From NCBI GenBank assembly GCA_934511365.1, contig CAKSWC010000009.1:1-64000 (forward strand): a DNA stretch of 64,000 nt, written 5' to 3'. Below the pieces are notes generated by a model. That model was given only the letters and a program-made list of their open reading frames with translations. It was not told the origin of the DNA and did not search any database. This stretch comes from an uncultured Eubacteriales bacterium (GTDB lineage: Bacteria > Bacillota > Clostridia > Oscillospirales > Acutalibacteraceae). Each line of letters opens with the position of its first letter. The first letter of the stretch is position 1. Shown here one piece after another: positions 43,972 to 51,868 of the stretch. The translations under genes were made by a program, and so were the position numbers.

Positions 43972-45584
43972 TATCCGCCGCGCACGTTCAAAAGGGGAGA
44001 AAGCTCTTTTTCTTTTTTTCGCCCAAGATAGTTCTGCGTAATTTTTATAACATCGCCCGAAAGGAGAATAACGCCGATTAGATTCGGAATTGCCATCAGT
44101 GCGTTAAAGATGTCAGAGATGCTCCAAACAACGGAAAGCTTTGAAACGGCGCCGAGGAAGGTCAGTGCTGCAAAAAATATACGGTAAAGTGTTATTCCGC
44201 GCCCCTCTGTTAAAAATTCAAGGCTTCTTTCGCCGTAAAAGGACCAGCCGATAATTGTTGAAAAGGCGAAAAGTGTGATGGCAATCGAAAGGATAACGTC
44301 CGCCCACTTTCCGAATACCGAACCAAACGCAAGCGAAACGAGCGACGCACCCTCAATTTTTTCGAGCGAAAAACCGTTTTCCGTTTTTTTGAGTGCCATA
44401 ACATTGATATATGTTTTTTCTTCGCTTTCTGTGATTCTGCCGTCAGGAGTGATATTGAAAAGCGGCCTTTCCCGGGAATCGCAAAGCGGCGTTGTTTCTC
44501 CCTTGCCGCTTATTAAGGAAACGTACTGAATGCTTTCATTCCTTTGAAGTGCGGTTCCAATCGGAACGGTTTTAACAGAAACGCAAAGAAGAACAAGTGC
44601 CGTTATTGAACAGATTACAACAGTATCGGCAAAAACCTGAAAAATTCCCCACATTCCCTGAACGGCCGGTTCCCGGACGTTTGATGAGGAGCCGACCATT
44701 ACCGAGGAACCGAGCCCGGCCTCATTTGAAAAAACGCCGCGGCGGAAGCCTGTTGAAATGCATTTTTTGAGTGCTGCGCCGGAGAAGCCGCCGAGAGCCG
44801 CCGAGGGATAAAACGCACTTTTAAAAATTACACAAAACACTGACGGAATTTTATTGAAATTGAAAATAATAATGCAAAGGGAGGCTCCGATATAAAACAG
44901 AGCCATAAACGGAACAAGCTTTTCCGTGAGCTTTCCTATGCGGCCGGAGCCGCCGAGAATGACAAAAAGCGTGAGCACCGCCGTAACAGCACCGGCAACA
45001 AACTTTGAAACTCCGAACGAGGAATAAAGCGAAAGCGAAATTGAGTTCGACTGAGTCATGTTCCCGATTCCGAATGAGGCAAAAAGAGTGAACACGGAAA
45101 AAAGGACGGCAAGAGTTTTTCCAAACTTTGAAAAAAAGCGGCTTTTTTTGAACCCGTCCTTGAGGTAATACATTGGACCTCCGGTTTTTCTTCCGTTTTC
45201 GTTTTGGGTGCGATAATAAATTCCCAGCGAATTTTCCGCGTAGCTTGTCATCATTGAAAAAATGGAGCAAAACCACATCCAGAACACCGCACCGGGGCCG
45301 CCGATTGTAATTGCCGAGGCAACGCCGGCAATGTTTCCTGTTCCAACCGTTGCCGCAAGAGAGGTTGCCATTGCCTGAAACTGAGAAAAACCGTCTTTCC
45401 CTCTGCCGGAAATGACGTCCTTTTCGCGGAAAATTGCAAAAAGAGTGTTTGAAAGCCAAAGTCCAAGTTTTGAAAACTGGAAGAACTTGAGCCTGACTGT
45501 GTAGTATATTCCAACGGAAATTATCAACGCCAGCGTTGGCGTACCCCAAACAAGGGAATTCAGCTTTTCAATAAATTTGAGCAT
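43968..45584 (-). CDS. AGCS-family sodium:amino acid (alanine/glycine) symporter
   Basis: This 538-residue protein imports alanine or glycine with sodium. It begins near FIEKLNSLVWGTPTLALIISVGIYYTVRLKF and has family motifs such as GTGNIAGVASAITIGGPGAVFWMW and the late FAFSTIIGWSFYGE. About ten membrane segments are visible. A hydrophilic stretch of roughly 70 residues (LQRNESIQYV to LEKIEGASLV) lies between two late membrane segments and is longer than the loop usually found there. ATG 45584, 5 bases after GAGGTGG, is preferred to a start at 45602. The promoter was not found with confidence. Confidence 0.93.
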   Translation of the reverse strand: MLKFIEKLNSLVWGTPTLALIISVGIYYTVRLKFFQFSKLGLWLSNTLFAIFREKDVISGRGKDGFSQFQAMATSLAATVGTGNIAGVASAITIGGPGAVFWMWFCSIFSMMTSYAENSLGIYYRTQNENGRKTGGPMYYLKDGFKKSRFFSKFGKTLAVLFSVFTLFASFGIGNMTQSNSISLSLYSSFGVSKFVAGAVTAVLTLFVILGGSGRIGKLTEKLVPFMALFYIGASLCIIIFNFNKIPSVFCVIFKSAFYPSAALGGFSGAALKKCISTGFRRGVFSNEAGLGSSVMVGSSSNVREPAVQGMWGIFQVFADTVVICSITALVLLCVSVKTVPIGTALQRNESIQYVSLISGKGETTPLCDSRERPLFNITPDGRITESEEKTYINVMALKKTENGFSLEKIEGASLVSLAFGSVFGKWADVILSIAITLFAFSTIIGWSFYGERSLEFLTEGRGITLYRIFFAALTFLGAVSKLSVVWSISDIFNALMAIPNLIGVILLSGDVIKITQNYLGRKKEKELSPLLNVRGGY

Positions 45585-45642
45585 TATACCACCTCGGAAC
45601 ATTAATATGACACGGCCTTGCCCCGATATGAAAAGTGCAAGC

Positions 45643-45671
45643 TTGAAAAAAGGGAAGTTGTGTGGTATAAT
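45643..45671 (+). promoter_or_regulatory. Promoter for thiN and the MFS gene
   Basis: TTGAAA (45643-45648) and TATAAT (45666-45671) have a 17-base spacer, 32 bases upstream of the thiN start. Confidence 0.75.
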
Positions 45672-45703
45672 TCCGTCAGTTTATCGCGCTGAAAGGAAAT
45701 GCT

Positions 45704-46321
45704 ATGAATACCTGCTATATAATCGCTGCCGGAGACTGCGGAAAAATTGAATTGAAAAAAGATAACGGTGACTTTGTTGTCTGCGCAGACGCCGGCTATC
45801 GCAAGGCGCTTGAAAATAATATTATCCCTGACCTTGTTGTGGGTGATTTCGATTCGCTCGGAGAAATTCCAAAGCTTGAAAATGTTGAGGTTCACCCATG
45901 TGTAAAGGACGAGACGGACACCTTTTTTGCCCTTCGCCGCGGCCTTGAGCGCGGATATAAAAACTTTGTTATTTTTGGTGCTCTCGGAGGTCGGCTTGAC
46001 CATACATTTGCAAATCTTCAGCTTCTCCAGTATCTTTGCGAAAAAGGAGCAAGCGGCGTTCTTCTTTCCGAGCGCGAGCGTGTGACCGCTGTGAAGAATT
46101 CTTCGCTCACTTTTCCTAAAGGGGAAACGGGAACCGTTTCTGTCTTTTCATTCACCGAAAAGTCATTTGGAGTTACCGAGCGCGGCTTTAAGTATACGCT
46201 TGACAATGCAGAGCTTACTTCATCCTTTCCGCTCGGTGTGAGCAATGAGCTGACCGGCGAGGGGGCGGAAATTATCGTCCGCGACGGAGTGCTGCTTATT
46301 ATCCGGGAAAGGGGAGTTTGA
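45704..46321 (+). CDS. thiN: Thiamine pyrophosphokinase
   Basis: The enzyme transfers pyrophosphate from ATP to thiamine to make the cofactor thiamine diphosphate. This 205-residue protein has the expected motifs: CADAGYRKALE, LVVGDFDSLGEIP, DETDTFFALR and FGALGGRLDHTFANL. The ribosome site is GAAAGG. An MFS permease gene starts right after its stop codon, so they are co-transcribed; a link to thiamine uptake is possible but not shown. No TPP riboswitch was seen in the short leader. Confidence 0.93.
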   Translation: MNTCYIIAAGDCGKIELKKDNGDFVVCADAGYRKALENNIIPDLVVGDFDSLGEIPKLENVEVHPCVKDETDTFFALRRGLERGYKNFVIFGALGGRLDHTFANLQLLQYLCEKGASGVLLSERERVTAVKNSSLTFPKGETGTVSVFSFTEKSFGVTERGFKYTLDNAELTSSFPLGVSNELTGEGAEIIVRDGVLLIIRERGV

Positions 46322-47500
46322 ATGACTTTTTTGCTTCTTGCCGTGATTTTTCTCGGCTATATAAGTCTTGGAATACCGGACTCTCTCATTGGTGCGGCGT
46401 GGCCGGTAATGTATAAAGACTTCTCAGTCCCAATATCGTATCTGAGCAGCTTTACTTCTATAATTTATGTCGGAACAATTATTGCAAGCTTTTCGAGTGC
46501 ATATGTGATAAAAAAACTCGGAACGGGAAAAACCGCCGCTTTCAGTACGGCGCTTACCGCTCTTGCGCTTTTGGGCTTCTCCGTTTCAAAAAGCGTTTGG
46601 CTGCTTTACCTCTGCTGTGTTCCACTCGGTCTTGGCGCCGGTTCAATAGATACAGCGCTGAACAATTATGTTGCAACAAATTTTGACTCGCGCCGAATGA
46701 ACTTTCTCCATTGTTTTTACGGCGTTGGAGTTACGCTCAGCCCATACATAATGTCTATTGCGCTTTCCGACTCGGGAAACTGGCGCGGCGGTTACAGAAT
46801 GGCTTTCTTTTTTCAGGCTGCAATTTCCGTTGTTATGTTCATTGCTCTGCCGCTTTGGAAAAAGAGCAATGCAAAATTTGATGAGGGCGAGGCAAAAGTT
46901 TTAAAGCTCAGAGAAATTATTAAAATAAAAAAGGCGCGTGCAATCATATCGGCTTTCTTTTGGTTGAGCACTCTTGAGTCAGTCTGCCTCTGTTGGGGGA
47001 GCAGTTTTCTTGTTTCCTCGCGCTCAGTTTCAGCCGACCGGGCGGCCGCGTTTTTCACTTTGTATTTTGTGGGCATGACAGCGGGACGCTTCCTTTCCGG
47101 AGTTGCCGCTTCAAAGCTTTCAAGCCTTAAACTGATAATTATCGGACAGGCTGCAATTCTTTGCGCAATCGTTCTTTTGCTTGTTCCGAATCTTTATACT
47201 TCCGTTGTCGGGCTCTTTCTTGCCGGGTTCGGAATAGGCCCCGTTTTTCCGAATCTCACTCAGCTTACTCCGCCGCTTTTCGGAAAGGATATTTCTCAGT
47301 CGGTTATCGGCACTCAGATGGGATTTGCCTATGTCAGCGTTTTGCTTTCGCCGGTAATCACCGGCCTTTTGGTTGAAAAAATTTCAGCCGCGGTTTTTCC
47401 GTTCATCCTCATTTTTGGTTTTGCCGCAATGGCGGCATCAGTCTTTTTGCTTTCAATGCACGCAAAAAGGGACGGACAAAAGATTTTTGAACTTTCATGA
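46322..47500 (+). CDS. Major facilitator superfamily permease
   Basis: The 392-residue protein has about twelve membrane segments and an MFS layout. The N-terminal half has VIKKLGTGKTAAF in the loop-2/3 position and PLGLGAGSIDTALNNYV in segment 4, a pattern seen in FucP/NagP-like and related MFS groups. The substrate is unknown. The ATG is directly next to the thiN stop with GGAAAGGGGAG upstream. A hairpin ends the operon. Confidence 0.85.
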   Translation: MTFLLLAVIFLGYISLGIPDSLIGAAWPVMYKDFSVPISYLSSFTSIIYVGTIIASFSSAYVIKKLGTGKTAAFSTALTALALLGFSVSKSVWLLYLCCVPLGLGAGSIDTALNNYVATNFDSRRMNFLHCFYGVGVTLSPYIMSIALSDSGNWRGGYRMAFFFQAAISVVMFIALPLWKKSNAKFDEGEAKVLKLREIIKIKKARAIISAFFWLSTLESVCLCWGSSFLVSSRSVSADRAAAFFTLYFVGMTAGRFLSGVAASKLSSLKLIIIGQAAILCAIVLLLVPNLYTSVVGLFLAGFGIGPVFPNLTQLTPPLFGKDISQSVIGTQMGFAYVSVLLSPVITGLLVEKISAAVFPFILIFGFAAMAASVFLLSMHAKRDGQKIFELS

Positions 47501-47510
47501 GAATAAAATT

Positions 47511-47558
47511 GCCGCCGCAACGGAAAAGGATCCGCAGCGGCGGTTGTTTAAATTTTTT
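47511..47558 (+). terminator. Intrinsic terminator of the thiN-MFS operon
   Basis: CCGCCGC (47512-47518) pairs with GCGGCGG (47537-47543), followed by TTGTTTAAATTTTTT. It reaches into the last codons of the convergent M23/SH3 gene. Confidence 0.65.
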
Positions 47559-48396
47559 CGCAATATTCAAGGCTGACCCAGCCGCTCGGGCTTTTGCCCC
47601 AGCCGTTTTTGGTTTCAGTCACCGTGAACACCGTGCCTCTGACATAGCCGTTCATTTTTGCTCCCCAGAGCTTCAGCACCTGATTTTGCGCGTCTTTTGA
47701 AAGCTCACTGAATTTAAGATACGGAAACTCCGTTCCCGGGCCGGTGCGCACATTGAGAACGTCTGCTTTTGTAACTTTGTAATTTCCGGTGGAGTTGGCT
47801 TTGGGCTTTTCGGTTGTTTTTTTGCCGCTTTCCGGAAGCGCCTTAAAAACAAGCCCTTTTGAGTCAATAACCTTTGTGAAACCTTTGTCAAGGAAAAAGA
47901 GTTCCTCCGGTTTTGCGGCTCCATCGGTGGTTGAAAGCACCCATTTTCCGTTGGAGTTTAGCACCCAGCCGTTGCCGGTGACAGTACCTTTTCCACCGCT
48001 CAAATGGAAGTGATTGCCGGTTGCTCCGTCCGTTCCCTCGCGGCAGATTCTTTCGCCCCTTGAAAATTTTTGGCCAACGGAAAGCCGCTCAAGGTCAGAG
48101 TCATCCGGGTGGGTGACTTGGAGTGTGAAGTAGTTGCGTGATGAGTCGGCAAAGTCAACTTTTTTGGTTGACTGGAGCCAAATTGTGTTTGTTCCGCCGT
48201 TGCCGACTCCGTAAATTCTTATCAGTTTCATCTCATCGCACGGACAGTAGAGCCATTCGCGCCCTGCATCCGTGCAGGCCTCATCAATGGGGTAATCCTT
48301 TGGGGTTCCCGTTGTGTGGGGATAATGGGAGGTTGAGCCGAGATATGTTTGCGTAATGCGCATAACCTTTGTCGGATATATCAGATAATTGGCCAT
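47548..48396 (-). CDS. M23-peptidase-like protein with C-terminal SH3b domain, no signal peptide
   Basis: The 282-residue protein has an N-terminal LytM/M23-like fold (residues 1-165): HTTGTPKDYPIDEAC supplies a histidine and aspartate, and GATGNHFHLSGGKG near residue 122 gives the HxH pair. A short linker follows (about 190-200), then an SH3b domain (NYKVTKADVLNVRTGPG to GWVSLEYC). There is no signal peptide. This resembles phage or tailocin endolysins and predicted cell-wall endopeptidases of Clostridia, which depend on a holin or lysis for release. No phage genes are nearby. The ribosome site is AAAGGAG. Confidence 0.75.
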   Translation of the reverse strand: MANYLIYPTKVMRITQTYLGSTSHYPHTTGTPKDYPIDEACTDAGREWLYCPCDEMKLIRIYGVGNGGTNTIWLQSTKKVDFADSSRNYFTLQVTHPDDSDLERLSVGQKFSRGERICREGTDGATGNHFHLSGGKGTVTGNGWVLNSNGKWVLSTTDGAAKPEELFFLDKGFTKVIDSKGLVFKALPESGKKTTEKPKANSTGNYKVTKADVLNVRTGPGTEFPYLKFSELSKDAQNQVLKLWGAKMNGYVRGTVFTVTETKNGWGKSPSGWVSLEYCEKI

Positions 48397-48455
48397 TATG
48401 ATTTCTCCTTTCGCTTTTTCTGCCGCTATATATTATGCTGCAAATAAAAGAAAGG

Positions 48456-48490
48456 TGCCGCTTTCCAAGATTGAAAAGCGGCATTTTATA
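48456..48490 (-). terminator. Terminator-like hairpin after rmuC
   Basis: TGCCGCTTT (48456-48464) pairs with AAAGCGGCA (48475-48483). On the minus strand it lies just past the rmuC stop and is followed by a T-rich stretch. Confidence 0.6.
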
Positions 48491-48493
48491 TTT

Positions 48494-49759
48494 CTATTCA
48501 ACGTCAAGCAGTCTGTCTGCTTCGCCTTGTTCAAGTTCTTCAACGGAGCGCAGCTTTTTTTGAATCTGCTCGTTGCGCGTTTGAGCGTCATCAAGCGTTT
48601 TTCCGGCCTCGTCAATTTTCTTCCGTGCTTTTTCAAGAACAATGCCGAATTTTTCATACTGCGTTTTTGCGGCGGCCAGGAGAGTGCGGATTTCCTTGGC
48701 CTTTTCGTTGATAGCCATTGCTCTGAAACCGACCGAAAGGGAATTGAGCAGCGCCGTTATTGTTGACGGCCCGGCAATCATCACGCGAAATTCGTTCTGG
48801 CACCTTTCGGCAATGCCGTTTCTTGAACCGATAATTTCGCTGTAAAGTCCCTCGGTTGCAAGATACATGATTGCAAACGGTGTGGTTGCCGGTTCGTTGA
48901 TATATTTTTTAACGTCCTTTGCCTGAGCAATAACGCGCGCTTCAAGTGCTTTGCGTGCGCTTTCAACGCCCTGCGCGTCTCCGCTGTCTGCCGCCGAGCA
49001 AAGGCGAATATAGTCCTCAACCGGAAATTTTGAGTCGATCGGAAGATATGTAAAGCTGCTTTTGTCGTCTCCTGATGGAATTTTAACGGCAAACTCAACA
49101 ACTTCTCTTGATGCGCCCGGTGAGTAGTTCTTGACAAACATTGATGGAATCGTCTGTTCAAGCAGTCCCTCAAGCTGAACCTCCGCCCAGGTTCCTCTTG
49201 CTTTAACATTGGTGAGGATCCTGTTGAGCGAGGTTACGTTTTCCGTCACTCCGGAGGAAAGAATCTTCATCTCGCCAAGCGATTTATAAACATTTTCAAG
49301 CTGTTCGCTGACTGTTTTGAAAGAGGAGTCGAGCCGCCTTGTGAGCGTTTCGTTTAGCTTTTCGTCAACGGTCAGGCGGATTTTTTCAAGCTTTTCGCTG
49401 TTTTCGTTTCTAATCTGAGTCAGGCTCTGAGCAATCGCGGCGGTCATTTTTGCGTTAAGCTCATAGTTTTCCTTAGTCATTTTTTCAAGTTTTTCGCTCA
49501 TTGCGGAAAGAGAACTCACAACATCCTGCCTTTGCGCGGCCTGATACTGAGCGTTTTCAATCCTGCTGCGGCTGAATTCATCGCCGATTGAAGAACTGAT
49601 TTCCTTGAGTGCGGCCGAAATTTTTTCTCCGTTTTTCTCCTGCTCGGAAAGAACGGCGGAATATTCTTTTCGATTGTTCTTTTTGATGATTAAAATTAAA
49701 AGAATTACGCTTATAATAAACTGAACTGCACAAATTGCCAACATTAATTTTTCATCCAT
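48494..49759 (-). CDS. rmuC: DNA recombination protein RmuC homologue
   Basis: The 421-residue protein has one N-terminal membrane segment (about residues 7-25), a long coiled coil (about 30-180), and the RmuC nuclease-like core: TNVKARGTWAEVQLEGLLEQ, then YLPIDSKFPVEDYIRL and FAIMYLATEGLYSEI. A C-terminal coiled coil follows. RmuC limits DNA inversion events in Escherichia coli, but its biochemical activity is not known. The start has GGAGG 10 bases upstream. It is divergent from the oligopeptide-binding lipoprotein gene. Confidence 0.92.
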   Translation of the reverse strand: MDEKLMLAICAVQFIISVILLILIIKKNNRKEYSAVLSEQEKNGEKISAALKEISSSIGDEFSRSRIENAQYQAAQRQDVVSSLSAMSEKLEKMTKENYELNAKMTAAIAQSLTQIRNENSEKLEKIRLTVDEKLNETLTRRLDSSFKTVSEQLENVYKSLGEMKILSSGVTENVTSLNRILTNVKARGTWAEVQLEGLLEQTIPSMFVKNYSPGASREVVEFAVKIPSGDDKSSFTYLPIDSKFPVEDYIRLCSAADSGDAQGVESARKALEARVIAQAKDVKKYINEPATTPFAIMYLATEGLYSEIIGSRNGIAERCQNEFRVMIAGPSTITALLNSLSVGFRAMAINEKAKEIRTLLAAAKTQYEKFGIVLEKARKKIDEAGKTLDDAQTRNEQIQKKLRSVEELEQGEADRLLDVE

Positions 49760-49851
49760 TGCTTATACCTCCAAAATCTTTTTTGATTATACCATTATAA
49801 AAATACATTTAGATTACATCATGGAATTTAAATTAAAGGACTGACCGAAGA

Positions 49852-51492
49852 ATGAAAAAAATTTTGTCCCTTATTCTTGTTCTTTCAATAATGCTCTGCG
49901 CTTTTTCTGCCTGTTCTTCAGACGGAACGGGGCAGCAGATGGTTTTCCCGCTTGATAACGAGCCGCAGTATCTTGACCCGCAGATTGTTTCCGACCGCGG
50001 CGCGGCAAACATTATTGCCAACTGTTTTGAAGGACTTGTAACATATGACGAAACCGGCGCTATAGTTCCGGCCGGATGCGAAAAATATGAGGTTTCCGCA
50101 GACGGATTGACATATACTTTTACTCTTCGCCAAGACGCAAACTGGCTTGTAACAAGGGCTGCAAAAGCGCTTTTTCCGGAAGGGGAGGCGGATAAATTTG
50201 ATACCCGTGTAACCGCTGCGGATTATGTCTTTGCTTTCAGGCGCGTTGCGGACGGCGCAACGGGTTCAGCCGCTTTTTCATACATTTCAAGCATTAAAAA
50301 CGCGGCGAAGGTTCATTCCGGAAAGCTTCCGAAAGAAAACCTCGGTGTGCGCGCGGAGGGTGATTTCACTTTTGTTATTGAACTTGAGCGTGCCGATTCC
50401 GATTTGCTTTTTGCTTTGACCTTGCCCGCGTTTGTTCCCTGCAATGAAACTTTTTTTGAAATGACAAAAGGACGCTACTGCCTTTCAACCTCAAACATTA
50501 TTTCAAACGGCCCGTTCTATATTTCCAACTGGGCAGACAAAACCGCAATCACAGCAAGAAAGAACGAGTCCTATCATTCCGTTTCTGCCGTTGCTCCGTC
50601 CTCGGTCTATTTCTCTTTTAACAACGAAAAGGAAACAAGGGGAGAAAAGGTCAAAAGCGGAATCTATGAGCTTTCGCCGGTGAACGGTGAGCAGGCCGCA
50701 ATGCTTTCGCAGGAAAAAGGTATAGGAATTAAAAAAATTGATAATTCATATTTTTCTCTTATCTTCAACTGTTCGGACCCGGTGCTTAAAAACGCCGACC
50801 TGCGCCGCGCCCTTTCTTCATCGCTTGAAAAGAAGTATTTTCTTGAGAGTACCGGAGCTGATGAAACCGAAGAAGCTTCCGGAATTATACCTTCCGTCTG
50901 CTGTGCCGGCGGAGCAGCCTATCGCTCCGGGGTAGGAACGATTGCTCCGTCCTTTTCCGGAACAGGGGCGGCAAAGAGCTATTTTGAAAAGGCAAAAATC
51001 GCTCTTGAAAAAAGCGGGGTCACCCTTAATGTTCTGTGCACTCAGGAAAACGAGCTGAATGTAAGAAAAGTTATGCAGAACTGGCAGACTGTGCTCGGCG
51101 TAAAAAGCAGTATTACGGTTGAAACCGTTGATGCGCAGCAGCTTGAACAAAGAATAAGCAGCGGTGATTTTCAGCTTGCGTTTTCAAATGTTCTGCTTGA
51201 CAGCGATTTTGCGCTGGGTGTCCTCCTTCGGTTTTCAAAAAGCAGCGGCGACAACTTTTCAAGGTTTGATTCGTCAAAATATGAATCGCTGCTTTCTGCG
51301 GTACAAAGTGCAAAGACCGGGCGCGAATATCTTGCTGCGCTTAAAAAAGCTGAGCGTTTTCTTGCCGATTCGGCTGTTTTTGTTCCGATACGCAGCGAAA
51401 GCGGATATTTTGCCGCGACAAAGGGCGTTTCGGGAATAATCTTTTCTCCGGGCGGAGAATTTGTATACTTCAAAAACGCCGTGAAAAAGTGA
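49852..51492 (+). CDS. Oligopeptide-binding lipoprotein (ABC transporter solute-binding protein, family 5)
   Basis: This 546-residue protein has a lipoprotein signal peptide ending in the lipobox AFSAC (cysteine at about residue 21). The mature part is an SBP_bac_5 fold: DNEPQYLDPQ near the N-terminus, then FEGLVTYDETG and YTFTLRQDANW. Members bind oligopeptides, nickel or other ligands for an ABC importer. No permease or ATPase genes (oppBCDF) are adjacent, so it is an orphan in this window. A terminator follows at 51497-51530. A 29-residue peptide gene lies on the opposite strand immediately downstream. Confidence 0.9.
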   Translation: MKKILSLILVLSIMLCAFSACSSDGTGQQMVFPLDNEPQYLDPQIVSDRGAANIIANCFEGLVTYDETGAIVPAGCEKYEVSADGLTYTFTLRQDANWLVTRAAKALFPEGEADKFDTRVTAADYVFAFRRVADGATGSAAFSYISSIKNAAKVHSGKLPKENLGVRAEGDFTFVIELERADSDLLFALTLPAFVPCNETFFEMTKGRYCLSTSNIISNGPFYISNWADKTAITARKNESYHSVSAVAPSSVYFSFNNEKETRGEKVKSGIYELSPVNGEQAAMLSQEKGIGIKKIDNSYFSLIFNCSDPVLKNADLRRALSSSLEKKYFLESTGADETEEASGIIPSVCCAGGAAYRSGVGTIAPSFSGTGAAKSYFEKAKIALEKSGVTLNVLCTQENELNVRKVMQNWQTVLGVKSSITVETVDAQQLEQRISSGDFQLAFSNVLLDSDFALGVLLRFSKSSGDNFSRFDSSKYESLLSAVQSAKTGREYLAALKKAERFLADSAVFVPIRSESGYFAATKGVSGIIFSPGGEFVYFKNAVKK

Positions 51493-51496
51493 ATGG

Positions 51497-51530
51497 AAAA
51501 AGGAGCTTTCTTATATGGAGGCTCCTTTTT
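51497..51530 (+). terminator. Intrinsic terminator of the oligopeptide-binding lipoprotein gene
   Basis: Perfect 10-base arms AAAAAGGAGC (51497-51506) and GCTCCTTTTT (51521-51530), ending in a T-run. Confidence 0.85.
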
Positions 51531-51595
51531 AAATCTGTTATATGAGTTCAATGTTTCTTAGAGCCGAAATAGATTGGCATAAAAACACAGCATAT

Positions 51596-51630
51596 AAAAA
51601 AACCGCCGAATGCAACCACTCGGCGGTTTT
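51596..51630 (-). terminator. Intrinsic terminator of the 29-residue peptide gene
   Basis: On the minus strand, AACCGCCGA (51628-51620) pairs with TCGGCGGTT (51609-51601) and a run of T bases follows. It begins about 13 bases past the peptide's stop codon. Confidence 0.85.
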
Positions 51631-51642
51631 TGGTTTTTATGA

Positions 51643-51732
51643 TTATTTGAGATATTTTTCAAGAGCTTCAATCAGTTCATCAAGAAATGTTTTGAGATAT
51701 TGGAAGAAAGCTCCGAGATCAAAATTGCCCAT
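51643..51732 (-). CDS. 29-residue amphipathic peptide, unrecognised
   Basis: This tiny gene encodes 29 residues, MGNFDLGAFFQYLKTFLDEL then IEALEKYLK. From about residue 8 on it can form one amphipathic helix: F9, Y12, L13, F16, L17, L20, I21, L24, Y27 and L28 line one face and charged residues the other. Net charge is about -2. There is no signal peptide, cysteine or leader motif. Support for a real gene is unusually complete: a TTGATT-17-TATAAT promoter, an AAAGGAG ribosome site 7 bases before ATG, and a perfect terminator just after the stop. Size and shape recall phenol-soluble-modulin-type or small membrane-active peptides, but this is only a resemblance. It is divergent from spoIIGA-sigE and convergent with an orphan oligopeptide-binding protein gene. 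Confidence 0.8.
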   Translation of the reverse strand: MGNFDLGAFFQYLKTFLDELIEALEKYLK

Positions 51733-51764
51733 GTTTATTCTCCTTTCGCTCTTTTTTCAGGAAA

Positions 51765-51793
51765 ATTATAGCACTTTTTCTGAAAACAATCAA
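51765..51793 (-). promoter_or_regulatory. Near-consensus promoter of the 29-residue peptide gene
   Basis: On the minus strand, TTGATT (51793-51788) and TATAAT (51770-51765) have a perfect 17-base spacer. Transcription should start near 51758, giving a 25-base leader. Confidence 0.82.
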
Positions 51794-51868
51794 GCAAAAA
51801 TAAAGATTTTAATTTCCTGCACGTTCCGACTGTTTTCGCCGGGGCATTTTTTTATAATGGAGACGGTG

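Noticed and set aside
44851..45549. 232-codon frame in a second minus-strand reading frame
   Set aside because: It overlaps the AGCS symporter entirely and its translation has no hydrophobic or domain pattern.
51853..51858. TATAAT as -10 element of a normal spoIIGA promoter
   Set aside because: No acceptable -35 is found at 16-18 or at the 22-base spacing known for spoIIG, and the element is too close to the start codon. Left as unresolved.
51542..51868. N-terminal extension of spoIIGA
   Set aside because: The frame is open but covers the divergent peptide gene and its promoter, and the translation has no membrane or family pattern.
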